64,000 nt of DNA, taken from assembly GCA_017434985.1 (NCBI GenBank), contig JAFSFY010000057.1, positions 35,682 to 99,681 on the forward strand, read 5' to 3'. Below are positions 17,927-26,802 of the stretch, piece after piece. Made by a program: the position numbers and the translations under genes. Under the pieces are notes generated by a model. It made no database searches and was not told the origin of the DNA. It was given only the letters and a program-made list of their open reading frames with translations. The DNA comes from Clostridia bacterium (GTDB lineage Bacteria > Bacillota > Clostridia > Oscillospirales > Acutalibacteraceae). Numbering within the stretch: the stretch's first letter is position 1; each line of letters begins with the position of its first letter.

Positions 17927-19117
17927 TTATCTCGAATACTGTTGTCCCGGATGCGTTTTCACACATCCGTATATCTCCAATTCCGTTAAAACCGAAAAAA
18001 TCTCTCCGAGCGGAAGTCCCGTTTTTTCAAACAGTAATTCAGCCGAAAGAGGTGCACTCGAAAGTGCATCGTACACACGACGGCAATTTTCGGACGCACC
18101 GTCGGGTAACAGTTGCAACGTCGGCGATTCCTCTTTTAACGGCACTACGTCTTCTTGCACTTGCGGCGGTGCAATCGGTTTTCGCGGACGAGCATAAAAC
18201 ATTTGTTGCGCCACATCGGCCTCTTCTTCGTCCAACATATTGCCGCATCGAATTTGATATTCACTTAAAATGTGTGAGGGCGCTGCAACCAAGCAGGCAC
18301 CATCACGAATGAGGTTATGGCATCCGACAGAAACCGGTGAGGTGATCGGGCCGGGAACCGCAAATACATCTTTTCCCTGATCACGGGCTAACCGCGCCGT
18401 CATCAGCGCACCGCTGCGAACGGGCGCTTCCACCACGCACACACCCCACGACAAACCACTGATCAAACGGTTACGCACCTGAAACACCGAGCGTGTCACG
18501 GTCGTTCCGGGCGGATATTCACTGAGAAGGGCGCCGCCGTGATCCAAAATGCGCTCCCGCATATAACGATTAACAGACGGATAATCCACATCAAGCCCGC
18601 AGGCTTGTATTGCCACAGTCTTACCGCCGCCATAGAGAGCACCTTCGTGGGCGGCACGGTCAATTCCGCGTGCACCTCCGCTAACGACGGGACAACCCAC
18701 CGCCGCCAAACCCGCGGCGATGCCGCCGGCGGCTTCAATGCCGTATTCGGTGCATCTACGTGTCCCTACAACAGCAATCGCAGGCATCCGTTCAAAATCG
18801 GGCAATACACCTTTTCCGTACAGTACCAGCGGCGGCGAAAACAACTGCTTGAGAGGTGACGGATAATCAGGACTATCCGGCGTCAAGATCCAGCCGTCTT
18901 TCAACGCACGTTCCGCCAACTTCTTAACATTATCGAGCGACTTGTTGCACAGCGCTTCCAGCGTATCGTCCGGCATACCGATATAGCAATAATCGGCTTT
19001 GTCGGCACGGTACACATCTTCGGCCGTGGAAAAATGTTTCAACACACGCGGCGTGGTCGCCGTTCCTTGATGAATAGCAGTTTGCAACCACATCCAATAC
19101 AATACTTGATCCGTCAC
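17927..19117 (-). CDS. dprA: DNA processing protein DprA
   Basis: A 396-residue protein that loads RecA on incoming single-stranded DNA during transformation and also occurs in many non-competent bacteria. A helical N-terminal region is followed by the Rossmann-like core (IAVVGTRRCTEYG, VVSGGARGIDRAAHEGAL, LLSEYPPGT, RNRLISGL, VVEAPVRSGALMTA, VFAVPGPI) and a C-terminal winged-helix-like domain after a Pro-rich linker. It is four bases from the SpoU-family gene. No competence pili or ComE genes are in the window, so its role here is inferred only from family. Confidence 0.96.
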   Translation of the reverse strand: MTDQVLYWMWLQTAIHQGTATTPRVLKHFSTAEDVYRADKADYCYIGMPDDTLEALCNKSLDNVKKLAERALKDGWILTPDSPDYPSPLKQLFSPPLVLYGKGVLPDFERMPAIAVVGTRRCTEYGIEAAGGIAAGLAAVGCPVVSGGARGIDRAAHEGALYGGGKTVAIQACGLDVDYPSVNRYMRERILDHGGALLSEYPPGTTVTRSVFQVRNRLISGLSWGVCVVEAPVRSGALMTARLARDQGKDVFAVPGPITSPVSVGCHNLIRDGACLVAAPSHILSEYQIRCGNMLDEEEADVAQQMFYARPRKPIAPPQVQEDVVPLKEESPTLQLLPDGASENCRRVYDALSSAPLSAELLFEKTGLPLGEIFSVLTELEIYGCVKTHPGQQYSR

Positions 19118-19121
19118 AGCG

Positions 19122-19904
19122 TTATCCTCTCATCATTTCCCAAAACACAATACCGGCTGCCATAGACGCGTTCAATGATTCGGCACGCCCCATCATCGGA
19201 ATGGTCATCGCCAAATCACAACATTTCACGGTTTCTTCTCTCAGCCCGTTGCCTTCGTTGCCGATCACCACGACCGTGCCTTCTCCCAATGATACTGATT
19301 GCACCGGTTGCGCGGTTTCGTCCACCACACAAGCAACCGTGGTAAAACCGTCTTGTGACAATTGCGGCAACGTCGAAGAAAAATCGCCGCACAAATACAA
19401 AGGAAGGCGAAAAACACCGCCCATACTGCCACGTAACACCTTGGGATTGTACGGATCACAACACCCGTCCGACAGAAGCAGACCGTTAAGGCCCAGCGCT
19501 TCCGCCGTACGGATCATCGCCCCCAAATTGGAGGGATCTTGAACGGCTTCCAAAGCGGCATATCGACCGTCGGGTAACAAGTGCGGCAACGCACCGTCAG
19601 GCATCAAGCAAATGCAGAAAAGGCCTTGCGGCGACTTGGTATCGCTGATGTGCAAAGCCAATGAATCCGTTATTTCATACACTGAACTCGCCGCTTCAAT
19701 CACCGTTTGCACTTGAGGGGCGTACCGCTCGGCGGCAGAGGCGGTGTAAAGCAGCGTTTCGATGGTTACGTGGGAGAGTGCCGCATCTTCACACAGGCGT
19801 GCACCTTCCACCACAAAACGACCCGTTTCGCGGCGAAATTTACCGTCCGCCGACAAGTGACGATACTGTCGAATGACGTTGTTATCACGGCTGGTAACGA
19901 ACAC
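19122..19904 (-). CDS. SpoU/TrmH-family RNA 2'-O-methyltransferase
   Basis: A 260-residue SPOUT methyltransferase. An N-terminal L30e-like substrate-binding domain (RRETGRFVVEGARL) precedes the knot domain with EAVQDPSNLGAMIRTAEALG, VVIGNEGNGL and IPMMGRAESLNASMAAGI, the three SpoU motifs that bind S-adenosylmethionine and the target ribose. It is closest by pattern to 23S rRNA or tRNA methylases of the RlmB/TsnR type; the exact base is unknown. Start: GTG at 19904 has GAGGG six bases ahead, while the GTG at 19910 abuts that site. No clear promoter is visible between it and the rplT terminator. Confidence 0.9.
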   Translation of the reverse strand: MFVTSRDNNVIRQYRHLSADGKFRRETGRFVVEGARLCEDAALSHVTIETLLYTASAAERYAPQVQTVIEAASSVYEITDSLALHISDTKSPQGLFCICLMPDGALPHLLPDGRYAALEAVQDPSNLGAMIRTAEALGLNGLLLSDGCCDPYNPKVLRGSMGGVFRLPLYLCGDFSSTLPQLSQDGFTTVACVVDETAQPVQSVSLGEGTVVVIGNEGNGLREETVKCCDLAMTIPMMGRAESLNASMAAGIVFWEMMRG

Positions 19905-19941
19905 AAACACCCCTCACTTTCGGTTACAATCAACGAACAAA

Positions 19942-19967
19942 CGCCCGCAGGCACGTGCCGGCGGGCG
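19942..19967 (-). terminator. intrinsic terminator after rplT
   Basis: A GC-rich hairpin with stems CGCCCGC/GCGGGCG and GGCAC/GTGCC around a single A-G mismatch, followed on the minus strand by TTTGTTCGTT. It ends the infC-rpmI-rplT unit; the weak T run would allow some read-through into the SpoU-dprA-topA operon. Confidence 0.75.
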
Positions 19968-19977
19968 CAAGTACAGC

Positions 19978-20334
19978 TTAATTTAAAGCAGCTTTTGCTT
20001 TCTCTACCAAGCCGGCAAACGCGGCGGCATCCGAGACAGCCAGTTCAGCCAGCATTTTACGGTTGAGGGTGATGTTCGCCTTCTTCAAACCGTTCATAAA
20101 GGTAGAATAGTTCATACCGTTGATTTTCGCAGCAGCGGAAATACGAGTGATCCACAAACGACGGAAATCTCTTTTGCGTTGTTTACGGCCAATGTATGCA
20201 TATTGACCGGATTTCATAACCGCTTCCTTAGCGGTACGGAACAACTTGGATTTCGCACCAAAGTAACCTTTGGCCAATTTCAGAGTCTTTTTTCTTCTTT
20301 TGCGCGTCATCATTGCGCCTTTAACACGAGCCAT
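19978..20334 (-). CDS. rplT: 50S ribosomal protein L20
   Basis: A 118-residue L20: [16 protein letters not shown], the [19 protein letters not shown] segment, [15 protein letters not shown] and [17 protein letters not shown]. It binds 23S rRNA early in assembly, and in Bacillus and Escherichia coli it also represses its own operon by binding the leader or message. It is last in infC-rpmI-rplT. Confidence 0.98.
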   Translation of the reverse strand: MARVKGAMMTRKRRKKTLKLAKGYFGAKSKLFRTAKEAVMKSGQYAYIGRKQRKRDFRRLWITRISAAAKINGMNYSTFMNGLKKANITLNRKMLAELAVSDAAAFAGLVEKAKAALN

Positions 20335-20363
20335 GTCTTATATCCTCCGTTCTGTCTTCTCGA

Positions 20364-20561
20364 TTATTTGTACGGGATCAAGCGCTTAACCTGATACACA
20401 TTGGTGACATCAGCAATCGTGGTCTTGCGCAAGTTTCTTTTGCGTTTGGTGGTCTTCTTGTTCAGGATGTGCGATTTGTAGGCGTGTGCACGGACGACTT
20501 TACCGGTCTTCGTCAATTTGAAGCGTTTTTTGGCGCCGCTGTGCGTTTTGATTTTAGGCAT
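20364..20561 (-). CDS. rpmI: 50S ribosomal protein L35
   Basis: A 65-residue L35: [20 protein letters not shown] at the start, a very basic middle ([16 protein letters not shown]) and a QVKRLIPYK end. The ATG follows GGAGGATAACTGTT. It lies between infC and rplT with short gaps of about 30 bases, as in nearly all Firmicutes. Confidence 0.98.
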   Translation of the reverse strand: MPKIKTHSGAKKRFKLTKTGKVVRAHAYKSHILNKKTTKRKRNLRKTTIADVTNVYQVKRLIPYK

Positions 20562-20588
20562 AACAGTTATCCTCCTTAAAATTATCCG

Positions 20589-21107
20589 TTATTTTGCAGA
20601 CTTCGGGGCCAGGAACATTAACATATTCCGACCTTCCATCTTTGCAGGTTTTTCTACACTTCCCCATTCGGCACAAGTCTCGGCAAAGCGTTTCATGGTG
20701 TCCAACCCGATTTCGGGATGACCCATTTCGCGGCCACGGAAGCGAATGGAAACTTTGACCTTATTGCCGTCTTGCAAAAAGCGTGCGGCGTGTTTGGCCT
20801 TGGTGTTGAAATCCGCCACGTCAATATTGAGCGACAACCGAATTTCTTTGGTTTCCACCAACCGTTGATTTTTGCGAGCCTCTTTTTCGCGCTTGGCTTG
20901 TTCGAACCGATATTTGCCGTAATCCATAATGCGGCAAACCGGCGGCGTAGCAGCGGGCGCGATCTTAACCAGATCGTATCCTTGTTCGTCGGCAATCGCT
21001 TGCGCTTCTTTCGCAGACATCACACCAAGTTGTGCGCCGTCTGCACCGATAACACGAATCTCACTGTCGCAAATCTGTTCGTTGATCTGCAATTCTTTCG
21101 TTGCGAT
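20589..21107 (-). CDS. infC: translation initiation factor IF-3, AUC start
   Basis: A 172-residue IF3: N domain from ELQINEQICDSEIRV, the DLVKIAPAATPPVCRIMDYGKY signature just past residue 50, and a C domain with TKEIRLSLNIDVADFNTK and RFRGREMGHPEIG. The start deserves care. The only well-placed ribosome-binding site (GGAGG) stands nine bases before an ATC codon (21105-21107), and no ATG, GTG or TTG is in frame at a fitting distance. The family normally begins one or two residues before this KELQINE stretch. IF3 of many bacteria starts at AUU or a similar rare codon, so that IF3 itself suppresses its translation; I infer the same here. Confidence 0.93.
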   Translation of the reverse strand: MATKELQINEQICDSEIRVIGADGAQLGVMSAKEAQAIADEQGYDLVKIAPAATPPVCRIMDYGKYRFEQAKREKEARKNQRLVETKEIRLSLNIDVADFNTKAKHAARFLQDGNKVKVSIRFRGREMGHPEIGLDTMKRFAETCAEWGSVEKPAKMEGRNMLMFLAPKSAK

Positions 21108-21265
21108 GGGTAAGCACCTCCACCTGTTTTTGCATAAAAAACGCGGGCACAAACGTGCCCGCGTGACAAAACAATCCCTTTTTACCGAGAGAGTTATCCA
21201 CTATTGACCTGTCGAGAACGAGATCTGCAGGTGAGAACGGGCAACGTTCTGCTTTGTTTTTCTAC
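21108..21265 (-). ncRNA. infC leader with attenuator (probable L20/IF3-type ribosomal protein leader)
   Basis: About 155 nt lie between the promoter and infC. On the minus strand I see an AGAACG/CGTTCT hairpin, an ACCTG ... CAGGT pairing around it, and at the downstream end a strong terminator hairpin just ahead of the infC Shine-Dalgarno. A promoter-proximal structured leader ending in a terminator before infC is the arrangement of the L20 leader in Bacillus. The L20 binding site itself is inferred, not shown. Confidence 0.6.
21136..21164 (-). terminator. terminator/attenuator in the infC leader
   Basis: A 10-bp perfect stem (ACGCGGGCAC / GTGCCCGCGT) with a 4-nt loop, followed on the minus strand by six T. 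It lies only about 30 bases upstream of the infC start and inside its transcript, so it is an attenuator rather than the end of pfkA. Confidence 0.88.
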
Positions 21266-21271
21266 CCAAAT

Positions 21272-21300
21272 ACTATACCAACATTTTTGTCAAATGTCAA
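21272..21300 (-). promoter_or_regulatory. sigma-A promoter of infC-rpmI-rplT
   Basis: Minus strand TTGACA, 17-base spacer, TATAGT, lying just after the pfkA stop. Confidence 0.87.
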
Positions 21301-21319
21301 TACCTAATTTAAAATTTTC

Positions 21320-22288
21320 TCAAATGGAAATTTCGTGAGCAACGCGATACAACTCGCTGTCAAACGATTTTTTCATTTTGAGTGCTTCCTCAATGTCAAA
21401 ATCGGTGATGCGATCTTGCTGGATGGTCACCACACGCTTGCTCTTACCGGAAAGCAACAGCTCCACCGCGTAATTACCCATACGGCTGGCAAGCACACGG
21501 TCATACACCGTCGGGTTACCGCCGCGTTGCACGTGGCCGAGAATGGTCGCGCGGGATTCCACACCCGTTTCCTCCTCAATACGTTTGGCAAGCTCTTCCA
21601 CACGGCCGATACCTTCCGCCACGATGATGATAAAGTGTTTTTTGCCGGTGGCGGCCGTTTTCTTCATACGGTCAATAATATCGCGCTCAAAATCGTACGG
21701 CACTTCGGGAACCAAAATCGTGGTAGCACCAACCGCAATACCCACATTGAGAGCCAAATAACCCGCGTGTCGGCCCATCACTTCTACGACCGAGCAACGG
21801 TCGTGAGATTCGGACGTGTCACGCAAACGGTCGATCATCTCCATACATGTATTCAGTGCCGTATCATACCCGATGGTATGCTCACAACAAGAAATATCAT
21901 TATCGATCGTACCGGGAATGCCGATACACGGCACACCGCGACGGCACAAATCTTGTGCACCGCGGAACGAACCGTCACCGCCGATGACGACCAAACCGTC
22001 AATACCAAGCTTTTTGCAGGTGTCGACCGCTTTATTCATACCTTCTTCGGTACAAAATTCGGGACTGCGCGCACTGTAAAGCGCCGTACCGCCGCGATGA
22101 ATGATATCCGACACACTGCGGAGATTCATCTCTTTTACGTCACCGTTAATCAGGCCGTTGTAACCGCGATATACCGCATACACGTCCACGCCGCGGCCGA
22201 GTGCCGTACGAACCACCGCACGAACAGCCGCGTTCATACCCGGTGCATCGCCACCGCTGGTCAAAACTGCAATCTTCTTAATCGCCAT
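21320..22288 (-). CDS. pfkA: 6-phosphofructokinase (ATP-dependent)
   Basis: A 322-residue glycolytic enzyme that phosphorylates fructose 6-phosphate. Seen are SGGDAPGMNA (residues 11-20), GGDGSFRGA, the catalytic GIPGTIDNDI loop, MGRHAGYLAL and HVQRGGNP. The glycine after GGD points to ATP rather than pyrophosphate as donor. I start at the second ATG (22288), which lies about ten bases after GAGGG; the ATG at 22297 almost touches that site. It has its own promoter and lies downstream of dnaE, a common Clostridial pairing. Confidence 0.97.
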   Translation of the reverse strand: MAIKKIAVLTSGGDAPGMNAAVRAVVRTALGRGVDVYAVYRGYNGLINGDVKEMNLRSVSDIIHRGGTALYSARSPEFCTEEGMNKAVDTCKKLGIDGLVVIGGDGSFRGAQDLCRRGVPCIGIPGTIDNDISCCEHTIGYDTALNTCMEMIDRLRDTSESHDRCSVVEVMGRHAGYLALNVGIAVGATTILVPEVPYDFERDIIDRMKKTAATGKKHFIIIVAEGIGRVEELAKRIEEETGVESRATILGHVQRGGNPTVYDRVLASRMGNYAVELLLSGKSKRVVTIQQDRITDFDIEEALKMKKSFDSELYRVAHEISI

Positions 22289-22324
22289 AATTGCCATTCC
22301 CTCTTCAATTCAATGTCGTTACCA

Positions 22325-22353
22325 ATTATATACATCCCCGTTTCAAATGGCAA
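22325..22353 (-). promoter_or_regulatory. sigma-A promoter of pfkA
   Basis: Minus strand TTGCCA, 17-base spacer, TATAAT, in the 112-base gap between dnaE and pfkA. Confidence 0.85.
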
Positions 22354-22400
22354 GGAAGAAAGTGCCAAAATTCGCCTCATTTTCGATATTCGCAACTTTT

Positions 22401-25400
22401 CTACCAAACCTTTGCAACATTTGTATCACCCAAGGCGCGTTGCAATTCTTCAATCATAACGGCTTCCGGCGTGACCCATAAATCGGTCGGCACACGCATC
22501 AATTTTCCGCTGTCGTTCAAGCGCAGATACACCGGTGTTTGCCCCTCGAAAACACGCAGTATTTTTTGTGCGCGCTTCCATTCTTGACTTTCCAACGAGG
22601 GCAACCGCAAATAGAGTCCCGGGTTAGCAACGGGTTTGGCAGGTGTCTTCGGTGCGGGAACACTGTCGGGTGAAGGCGCCGCTTCAACGGCGCTGACCAG
22701 CACTGTCGGCGCTTCCTCCTCTTTCGCGTTGATCTTGCCGCGCACAACAACGACTTGTCCCGCACGAAGCAACGATTTCACCTGGTCAAGCATACGCGAA
22801 AATACGATCAATTCCAACGAGGCATACATATCTTCTAACATCACGTACGCCATCTGGGTATTGTTGCGGGTGGATTTCACCTGTACTTTATCTATCATAC
22901 CCAAAAGCGTGACCGTTTGTCCGTCCACGTAATCACTTTTTTCAGAAGACGGATCTGCCAATGCGGTAATAATCGCATCAATGCGGTCCGCACCAATATG
23001 CTCATGCAACCGCGTGTACGGTTTCATGGGGTTGCCGGTGAGATACAGACCGGATACCTCTTTTTCCATAGCCAACAATTCAGCGTACGGAAATTCCGCC
23101 ACCTGCGGCAAAAACGGTGTTGATTCCGATGCGGCATCGTTGTCGCTGAAGAAATCAAGTTGCCCCTCAACGTTGCGGCGGTTCACCGTTTCCAAATTAT
23201 CCATCACAAACGGTAACGACTCGAGCATTTGACGACGATTGGCATCCAATCCATCTAACGCACCGCAACGGATCAAGCTCTCAAGCGCACGGCGATTAAA
23301 ATCGCGTCGTTTGCTCATTCGCTCACAGAAAGAGTAAAAACCGGTAAAGGCGCCTCCCTCTTTCCGCTCGGCAACCAGCTCTGTAATCAGACCGCGTCCT
23401 AAATTTTTCACTGCCAACAAGCCAAAACGAATATGATCGCCCGCGACGGTAAAGGCGGCGGTACTCTCGTTGACAGAGGGCGGCAACACACGGATGCGCA
23501 ACCGCTCACACTCGCCGATATATCCGGCAATCTTGCCGCTGTCCAACACACTGGTCAACAGCGCTGCCATATATTCTTTTGGATAAAAGGCTTTCAAATA
23601 TGCCGTTTGATAGGCAACCAAGGCATACGCCGCCGCGTGCGACTTGTTAAACGCATACGACGCAAAGGAAGCCATTTCTTCAAAGATCTGTCGACCGATG
23701 GCTTCGCTCACCCCGCGACGCACGCAACCTTCCACCACTACACGACCGTTTTCGTCAGTAAGTCCGTGTAAAAAGATTTCGCGTTCTTGCTGCATCACGT
23801 CGTGCTTTTTCTTGGACATCGCACGGCGCACCAAATCGGCACGGCCGAGCGAATAGCCGCCGAGTTCGCGGAAAATCTGCATCACTTGTTCTTGATACAC
23901 GATACAGCCGTAGGTAACTTCCAAAATCGGGCGCAACCGCTCGTGCAGGTAGGTGACTTTTTCGGGGTGATGTCGATTTTCGATATAACGCGGAATGGAA
24001 TCCATCGGGCCGGGACGAAACAGCGAGATAACCGCAATCAGATCCTCGAAGCAATCGGGTTTCAACTGCGAGAGAACCCGCTTCATTCCCGCCGACTCAA
24101 ACTGAAATACGCCGTCACTGTTGCCTTGCGACAACATTTTGTAGACCGGTGCCGCATCCAATGGGATATTTTTGATGTCGAACGCCGCATCTTTTTCCCG
24201 ACGAATCATTTTCTCGGCATCGTGAATAATGGTCAGGTTGCGCAACCCCAGAAAGTCCATCTTCAGGAGTCCCAATTCCTCAAGCAGGGTCATTGTATAC
24301 TGTGTAGCCACCAGATCGCCGTTGACACACAGGGGGACGTATTCCGACACCGGTTTTGCCGTAATGACCACACCGGCGGCGTGGGTGGACGCGTGTCGCG
24401 GCATCCCCTCGACTTTTTTCGCCATATCGATCAAACGGTGAACCTGTTCGTCGTTTTGATATAACTCTCGTAAATCCTTGGATTGTTTGAGCGCTTTTTC
24501 AAGCGTCATATTGATCTCCCACGGCACCTTTTTCGCCACCGTGTCACCAATTGCATAGGAAAGTCCCAAAGCGCGCGCCACGTCGCGTATGGCGGCCCGG
24601 GCGGCCAACGTACCGAAGGTAACGATCTGCGCCACGTGATCTTCGCCGTATTTGCGAATCACGTAGTCGATCACCTCTTGGCGCCGCTCGTTGCAAAAGT
24701 CAATATCAAAGTCGGGCATACTGACCCGTTCGGGATTCAAAAAACGTTCAAACAACAAGTTGTATTTGATGGGATCAATGCCCGTAATACCGATACAATA
24801 CGCGCACAAACTACCCGCACCGGAACCACGCCCGGGACCGACGGGGATGCCTTGACCTTTCGCATATTGGATAAAATCGTTGACAATGAGGTAGTAATCC
24901 ACGTACCCCATGTCACGAATGGTTTTCAGCTCATATTCCAAACGCTCCACGATCGCGCGTTCGGGAGAAACGCCGTAATGGCGATGCAAGCCGTCATAAC
25001 ATTGCGCACGAAAATAAGCATAGCTGTCGCCGCCGGGGGCTTCAAAATGTGGCAATTTGGTTTTGCCGAACTCCAACTCCACCCGACAACGCGCGGCGAT
25101 CTTCGCCGTGTTTTCCACCGCTTCTCGCGGGAACAGTTGCAACATTTCCTTTTCGGATTTGAGATAAAACTCCTCCGTTTCAAACGCAATGGGGTTGGGC
25201 TCGTCCACCGTTGTGTTGGTTTGAATGCACAAAAGCACTTTTTGCATCTGTGCATCGTCACGCGTCAAATAATGCGCGTCGTTGGTACACACGAGTTCGA
25301 TCCCCGTTTCGCGCGATAAGCGCATCAATCCGCGATTGACCTGCGCTTGCTCTGCCAACCCGTGATCTTGCAATTCCAAAAAGAAGTTACCGTCGCCGAA

Positions 25401-25892
25401 AAGGCGCTGATAATACAGTGCCGTCTGTTTGGCTTTTTCATAATTATCGTTGCGTAACGCATCGGGAATTTCTCCCGCCAAGCACGCCGAAAGCGCAATT
25501 AACCCTTCGTGGTGTTTCTCCAACAATTCCCGATCGACACGCGGTTTCCCGTAAAAGCCGTCGGTCCACGCCGCCGACACGAGTCGCACCAAATTGGCGT
25601 ATCCTATCTCATTCTCGCAAAGCAACACCAAATGATGATGCTCGTTGTCAATACCGTGTTGTTTGTCGTGACGGGTACGAGCAGCCACGTACACTTCGCA
25701 CCCCAGAATCGGCTGAATTCCTTCGCGTTTGGCGGCTTTATAAAATTCCGCAATGCCGTACATCACGCCGTGATCGGTCACAGCGACCGCCGTTTGACCC
25801 AATTCGCGCACACGCGAAATCAGCCCGTTCAGACGGCAAGCGCCGTCGAGCAGGCTGTACTCACTATGCACGTGGAGATGAACAAAGGCCAT
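22401..25892 (-). CDS. dnaE: DNA polymerase III alpha subunit (DnaE type)
   Basis: An 1163-residue replicative polymerase. The PHP domain opens the chain (FVHLHVHSEYSLLDG at 3-17; VTDHGVMYG), GPGRGSGAGS is at 352-361 and the catalytic aspartates are in PDFDIDF (393-399). A helix-hairpin-helix region and an OB-fold (VTLLGMIDKVQV ... VVVRGKINAKEE) are near the end. It is the DnaE type, not PolC, since no proofreading exonuclease domain is inserted. It begins 12 bases after whiA. Confidence 0.98.
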   Translation of the reverse strand: MAFVHLHVHSEYSLLDGACRLNGLISRVRELGQTAVAVTDHGVMYGIAEFYKAAKREGIQPILGCEVYVAARTRHDKQHGIDNEHHHLVLLCENEIGYANLVRLVSAAWTDGFYGKPRVDRELLEKHHEGLIALSACLAGEIPDALRNDNYEKAKQTALYYQRLFGDGNFFLELQDHGLAEQAQVNRGLMRLSRETGIELVCTNDAHYLTRDDAQMQKVLLCIQTNTTVDEPNPIAFETEEFYLKSEKEMLQLFPREAVENTAKIAARCRVELEFGKTKLPHFEAPGGDSYAYFRAQCYDGLHRHYGVSPERAIVERLEYELKTIRDMGYVDYYLIVNDFIQYAKGQGIPVGPGRGSGAGSLCAYCIGITGIDPIKYNLLFERFLNPERVSMPDFDIDFCNERRQEVIDYVIRKYGEDHVAQIVTFGTLAARAAIRDVARALGLSYAIGDTVAKKVPWEINMTLEKALKQSKDLRELYQNDEQVHRLIDMAKKVEGMPRHASTHAAGVVITAKPVSEYVPLCVNGDLVATQYTMTLLEELGLLKMDFLGLRNLTIIHDAEKMIRREKDAAFDIKNIPLDAAPVYKMLSQGNSDGVFQFESAGMKRVLSQLKPDCFEDLIAVISLFRPGPMDSIPRYIENRHHPEKVTYLHERLRPILEVTYGCIVYQEQVMQIFRELGGYSLGRADLVRRAMSKKKHDVMQQEREIFLHGLTDENGRVVVEGCVRRGVSEAIGRQIFEEMASFASYAFNKSHAAAYALVAYQTAYLKAFYPKEYMAALLTSVLDSGKIAGYIGECERLRIRVLPPSVNESTAAFTVAGDHIRFGLLAVKNLGRGLITELVAERKEGGAFTGFYSFCERMSKRRDFNRRALESLIRCGALDGLDANRRQMLESLPFVMDNLETVNRRNVEGQLDFFSDNDAASESTPFLPQVAEFPYAELLAMEKEVSGLYLTGNPMKPYTRLHEHIGADRIDAIITALADPSSEKSDYVDGQTVTLLGMIDKVQVKSTRNNTQMAYVMLEDMYASLELIVFSRMLDQVKSLLRAGQVVVVRGKINAKEEEAPTVLVSAVEAAPSPDSVPAPKTPAKPVANPGLYLRLPSLESQEWKRAQKILRVFEGQTPVYLRLNDSGKLMRVPTDLWVTPEAVMIEELQRALGDTNVAKVW

Positions 25893-25904
25893 ACCGCGTC
25901 TCCT

Positions 25905-26792
25905 TTATAAATTTTCGGCAAACTCCATAATACGGCGCAGCCGATGATTGACCCCCGAACGACTGATCGGCGGTTCCAAATTCTCACCCAATTCACGCAA
26001 AGAATATTCGGGATTTTCCAGACGCAGCCGACACAGATCGCGAAGTTCCTGCGGCAACGCTTCAATCCCCACGGTACTTTCAATGCGGCGTACCGCTTCG
26101 GTTTGCAACAGCGAAGCGGCCACCGTCTTGTCAATATTGGCACTTTCGCAATTCGCCACACGATTGGCGTTGTTGCGAATATCTTTGATCATTTTGATGT
26201 TCATCAGTTCCAGCGAAGCAGACATCGCCCCCATCATCGTCAAGCAATCCTCGATCTGTTCACTTTCCTTGAAGTAGATCACGTAGTTCCCCTTGCGTTT
26301 GACGCATTTCGGAAGCAACCCGACCTCCCCCATCAACGTCATCAAGTCGTGACTGAGGTTATAATACGGAACAGAAAATTCCAAGTGATAATCCACCTGT
26401 GGATTGGTGATAGCGCCACACACCAAAAAGGCACCGCGCAAATAGGCATAAACACATTGTTCACAATCCAAATTGGCACGATTCAAGCGCACGCCCACTT
26501 CTTTTCCGTGACCGAAACGCGACAGGATCTTCGACACGTTTGTCTGCTCAGCCGTGACGGTATGCAAACCCGCTTTATCCGAAAACGCCGTGTTCATCGC
26601 AACGCCGCACACATGCTCGGCAAGCTGTACGTAGCGCTTGGCGACGAGAGAATTTTCCGTTTGCAAGGATACACCGCTCGCCGAAAACAGGCGGCCGCAT
26701 TCCAACATACCGTACGCCTGTGCAAGGTCGCAACACGACCGTTCGTTTTCAATAGCAGCCAATTCCGCTTTAATATCCGAGGAAAAGGACAT
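25905..26792 (-). CDS. whiA: WhiA, LAGLIDADG-like DNA-binding regulator
   Basis: A 295-residue WhiA: N-terminal degenerate homing-endonuclease fold (SFSSDIKAELA, then VYAYLRGAFLVCGAITNP) and a C-terminal helix-turn-helix (LRELGENLEPPISRSGVNHRLRRI). In actinobacteria it drives sporulation genes; in Bacillus it affects cell division and chromosome segregation. Upstream one usually finds rapZ and yvcK; here murB and a ROK kinase precede it instead, with an 11-base gap to murB. Confidence 0.96.
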   Translation of the reverse strand: MSFSSDIKAELAAIENERSCCDLAQAYGMLECGRLFSASGVSLQTENSLVAKRYVQLAEHVCGVAMNTAFSDKAGLHTVTAEQTNVSKILSRFGHGKEVGVRLNRANLDCEQCVYAYLRGAFLVCGAITNPQVDYHLEFSVPYYNLSHDLMTLMGEVGLLPKCVKRKGNYVIYFKESEQIEDCLTMMGAMSASLELMNIKMIKDIRNNANRVANCESANIDKTVAASLLQTEAVRRIESTVGIEALPQELRDLCRLRLENPEYSLRELGENLEPPISRSGVNHRLRRIMEFAENL

Positions 26793-26802
26793 ACGCCCAA
26801 CC

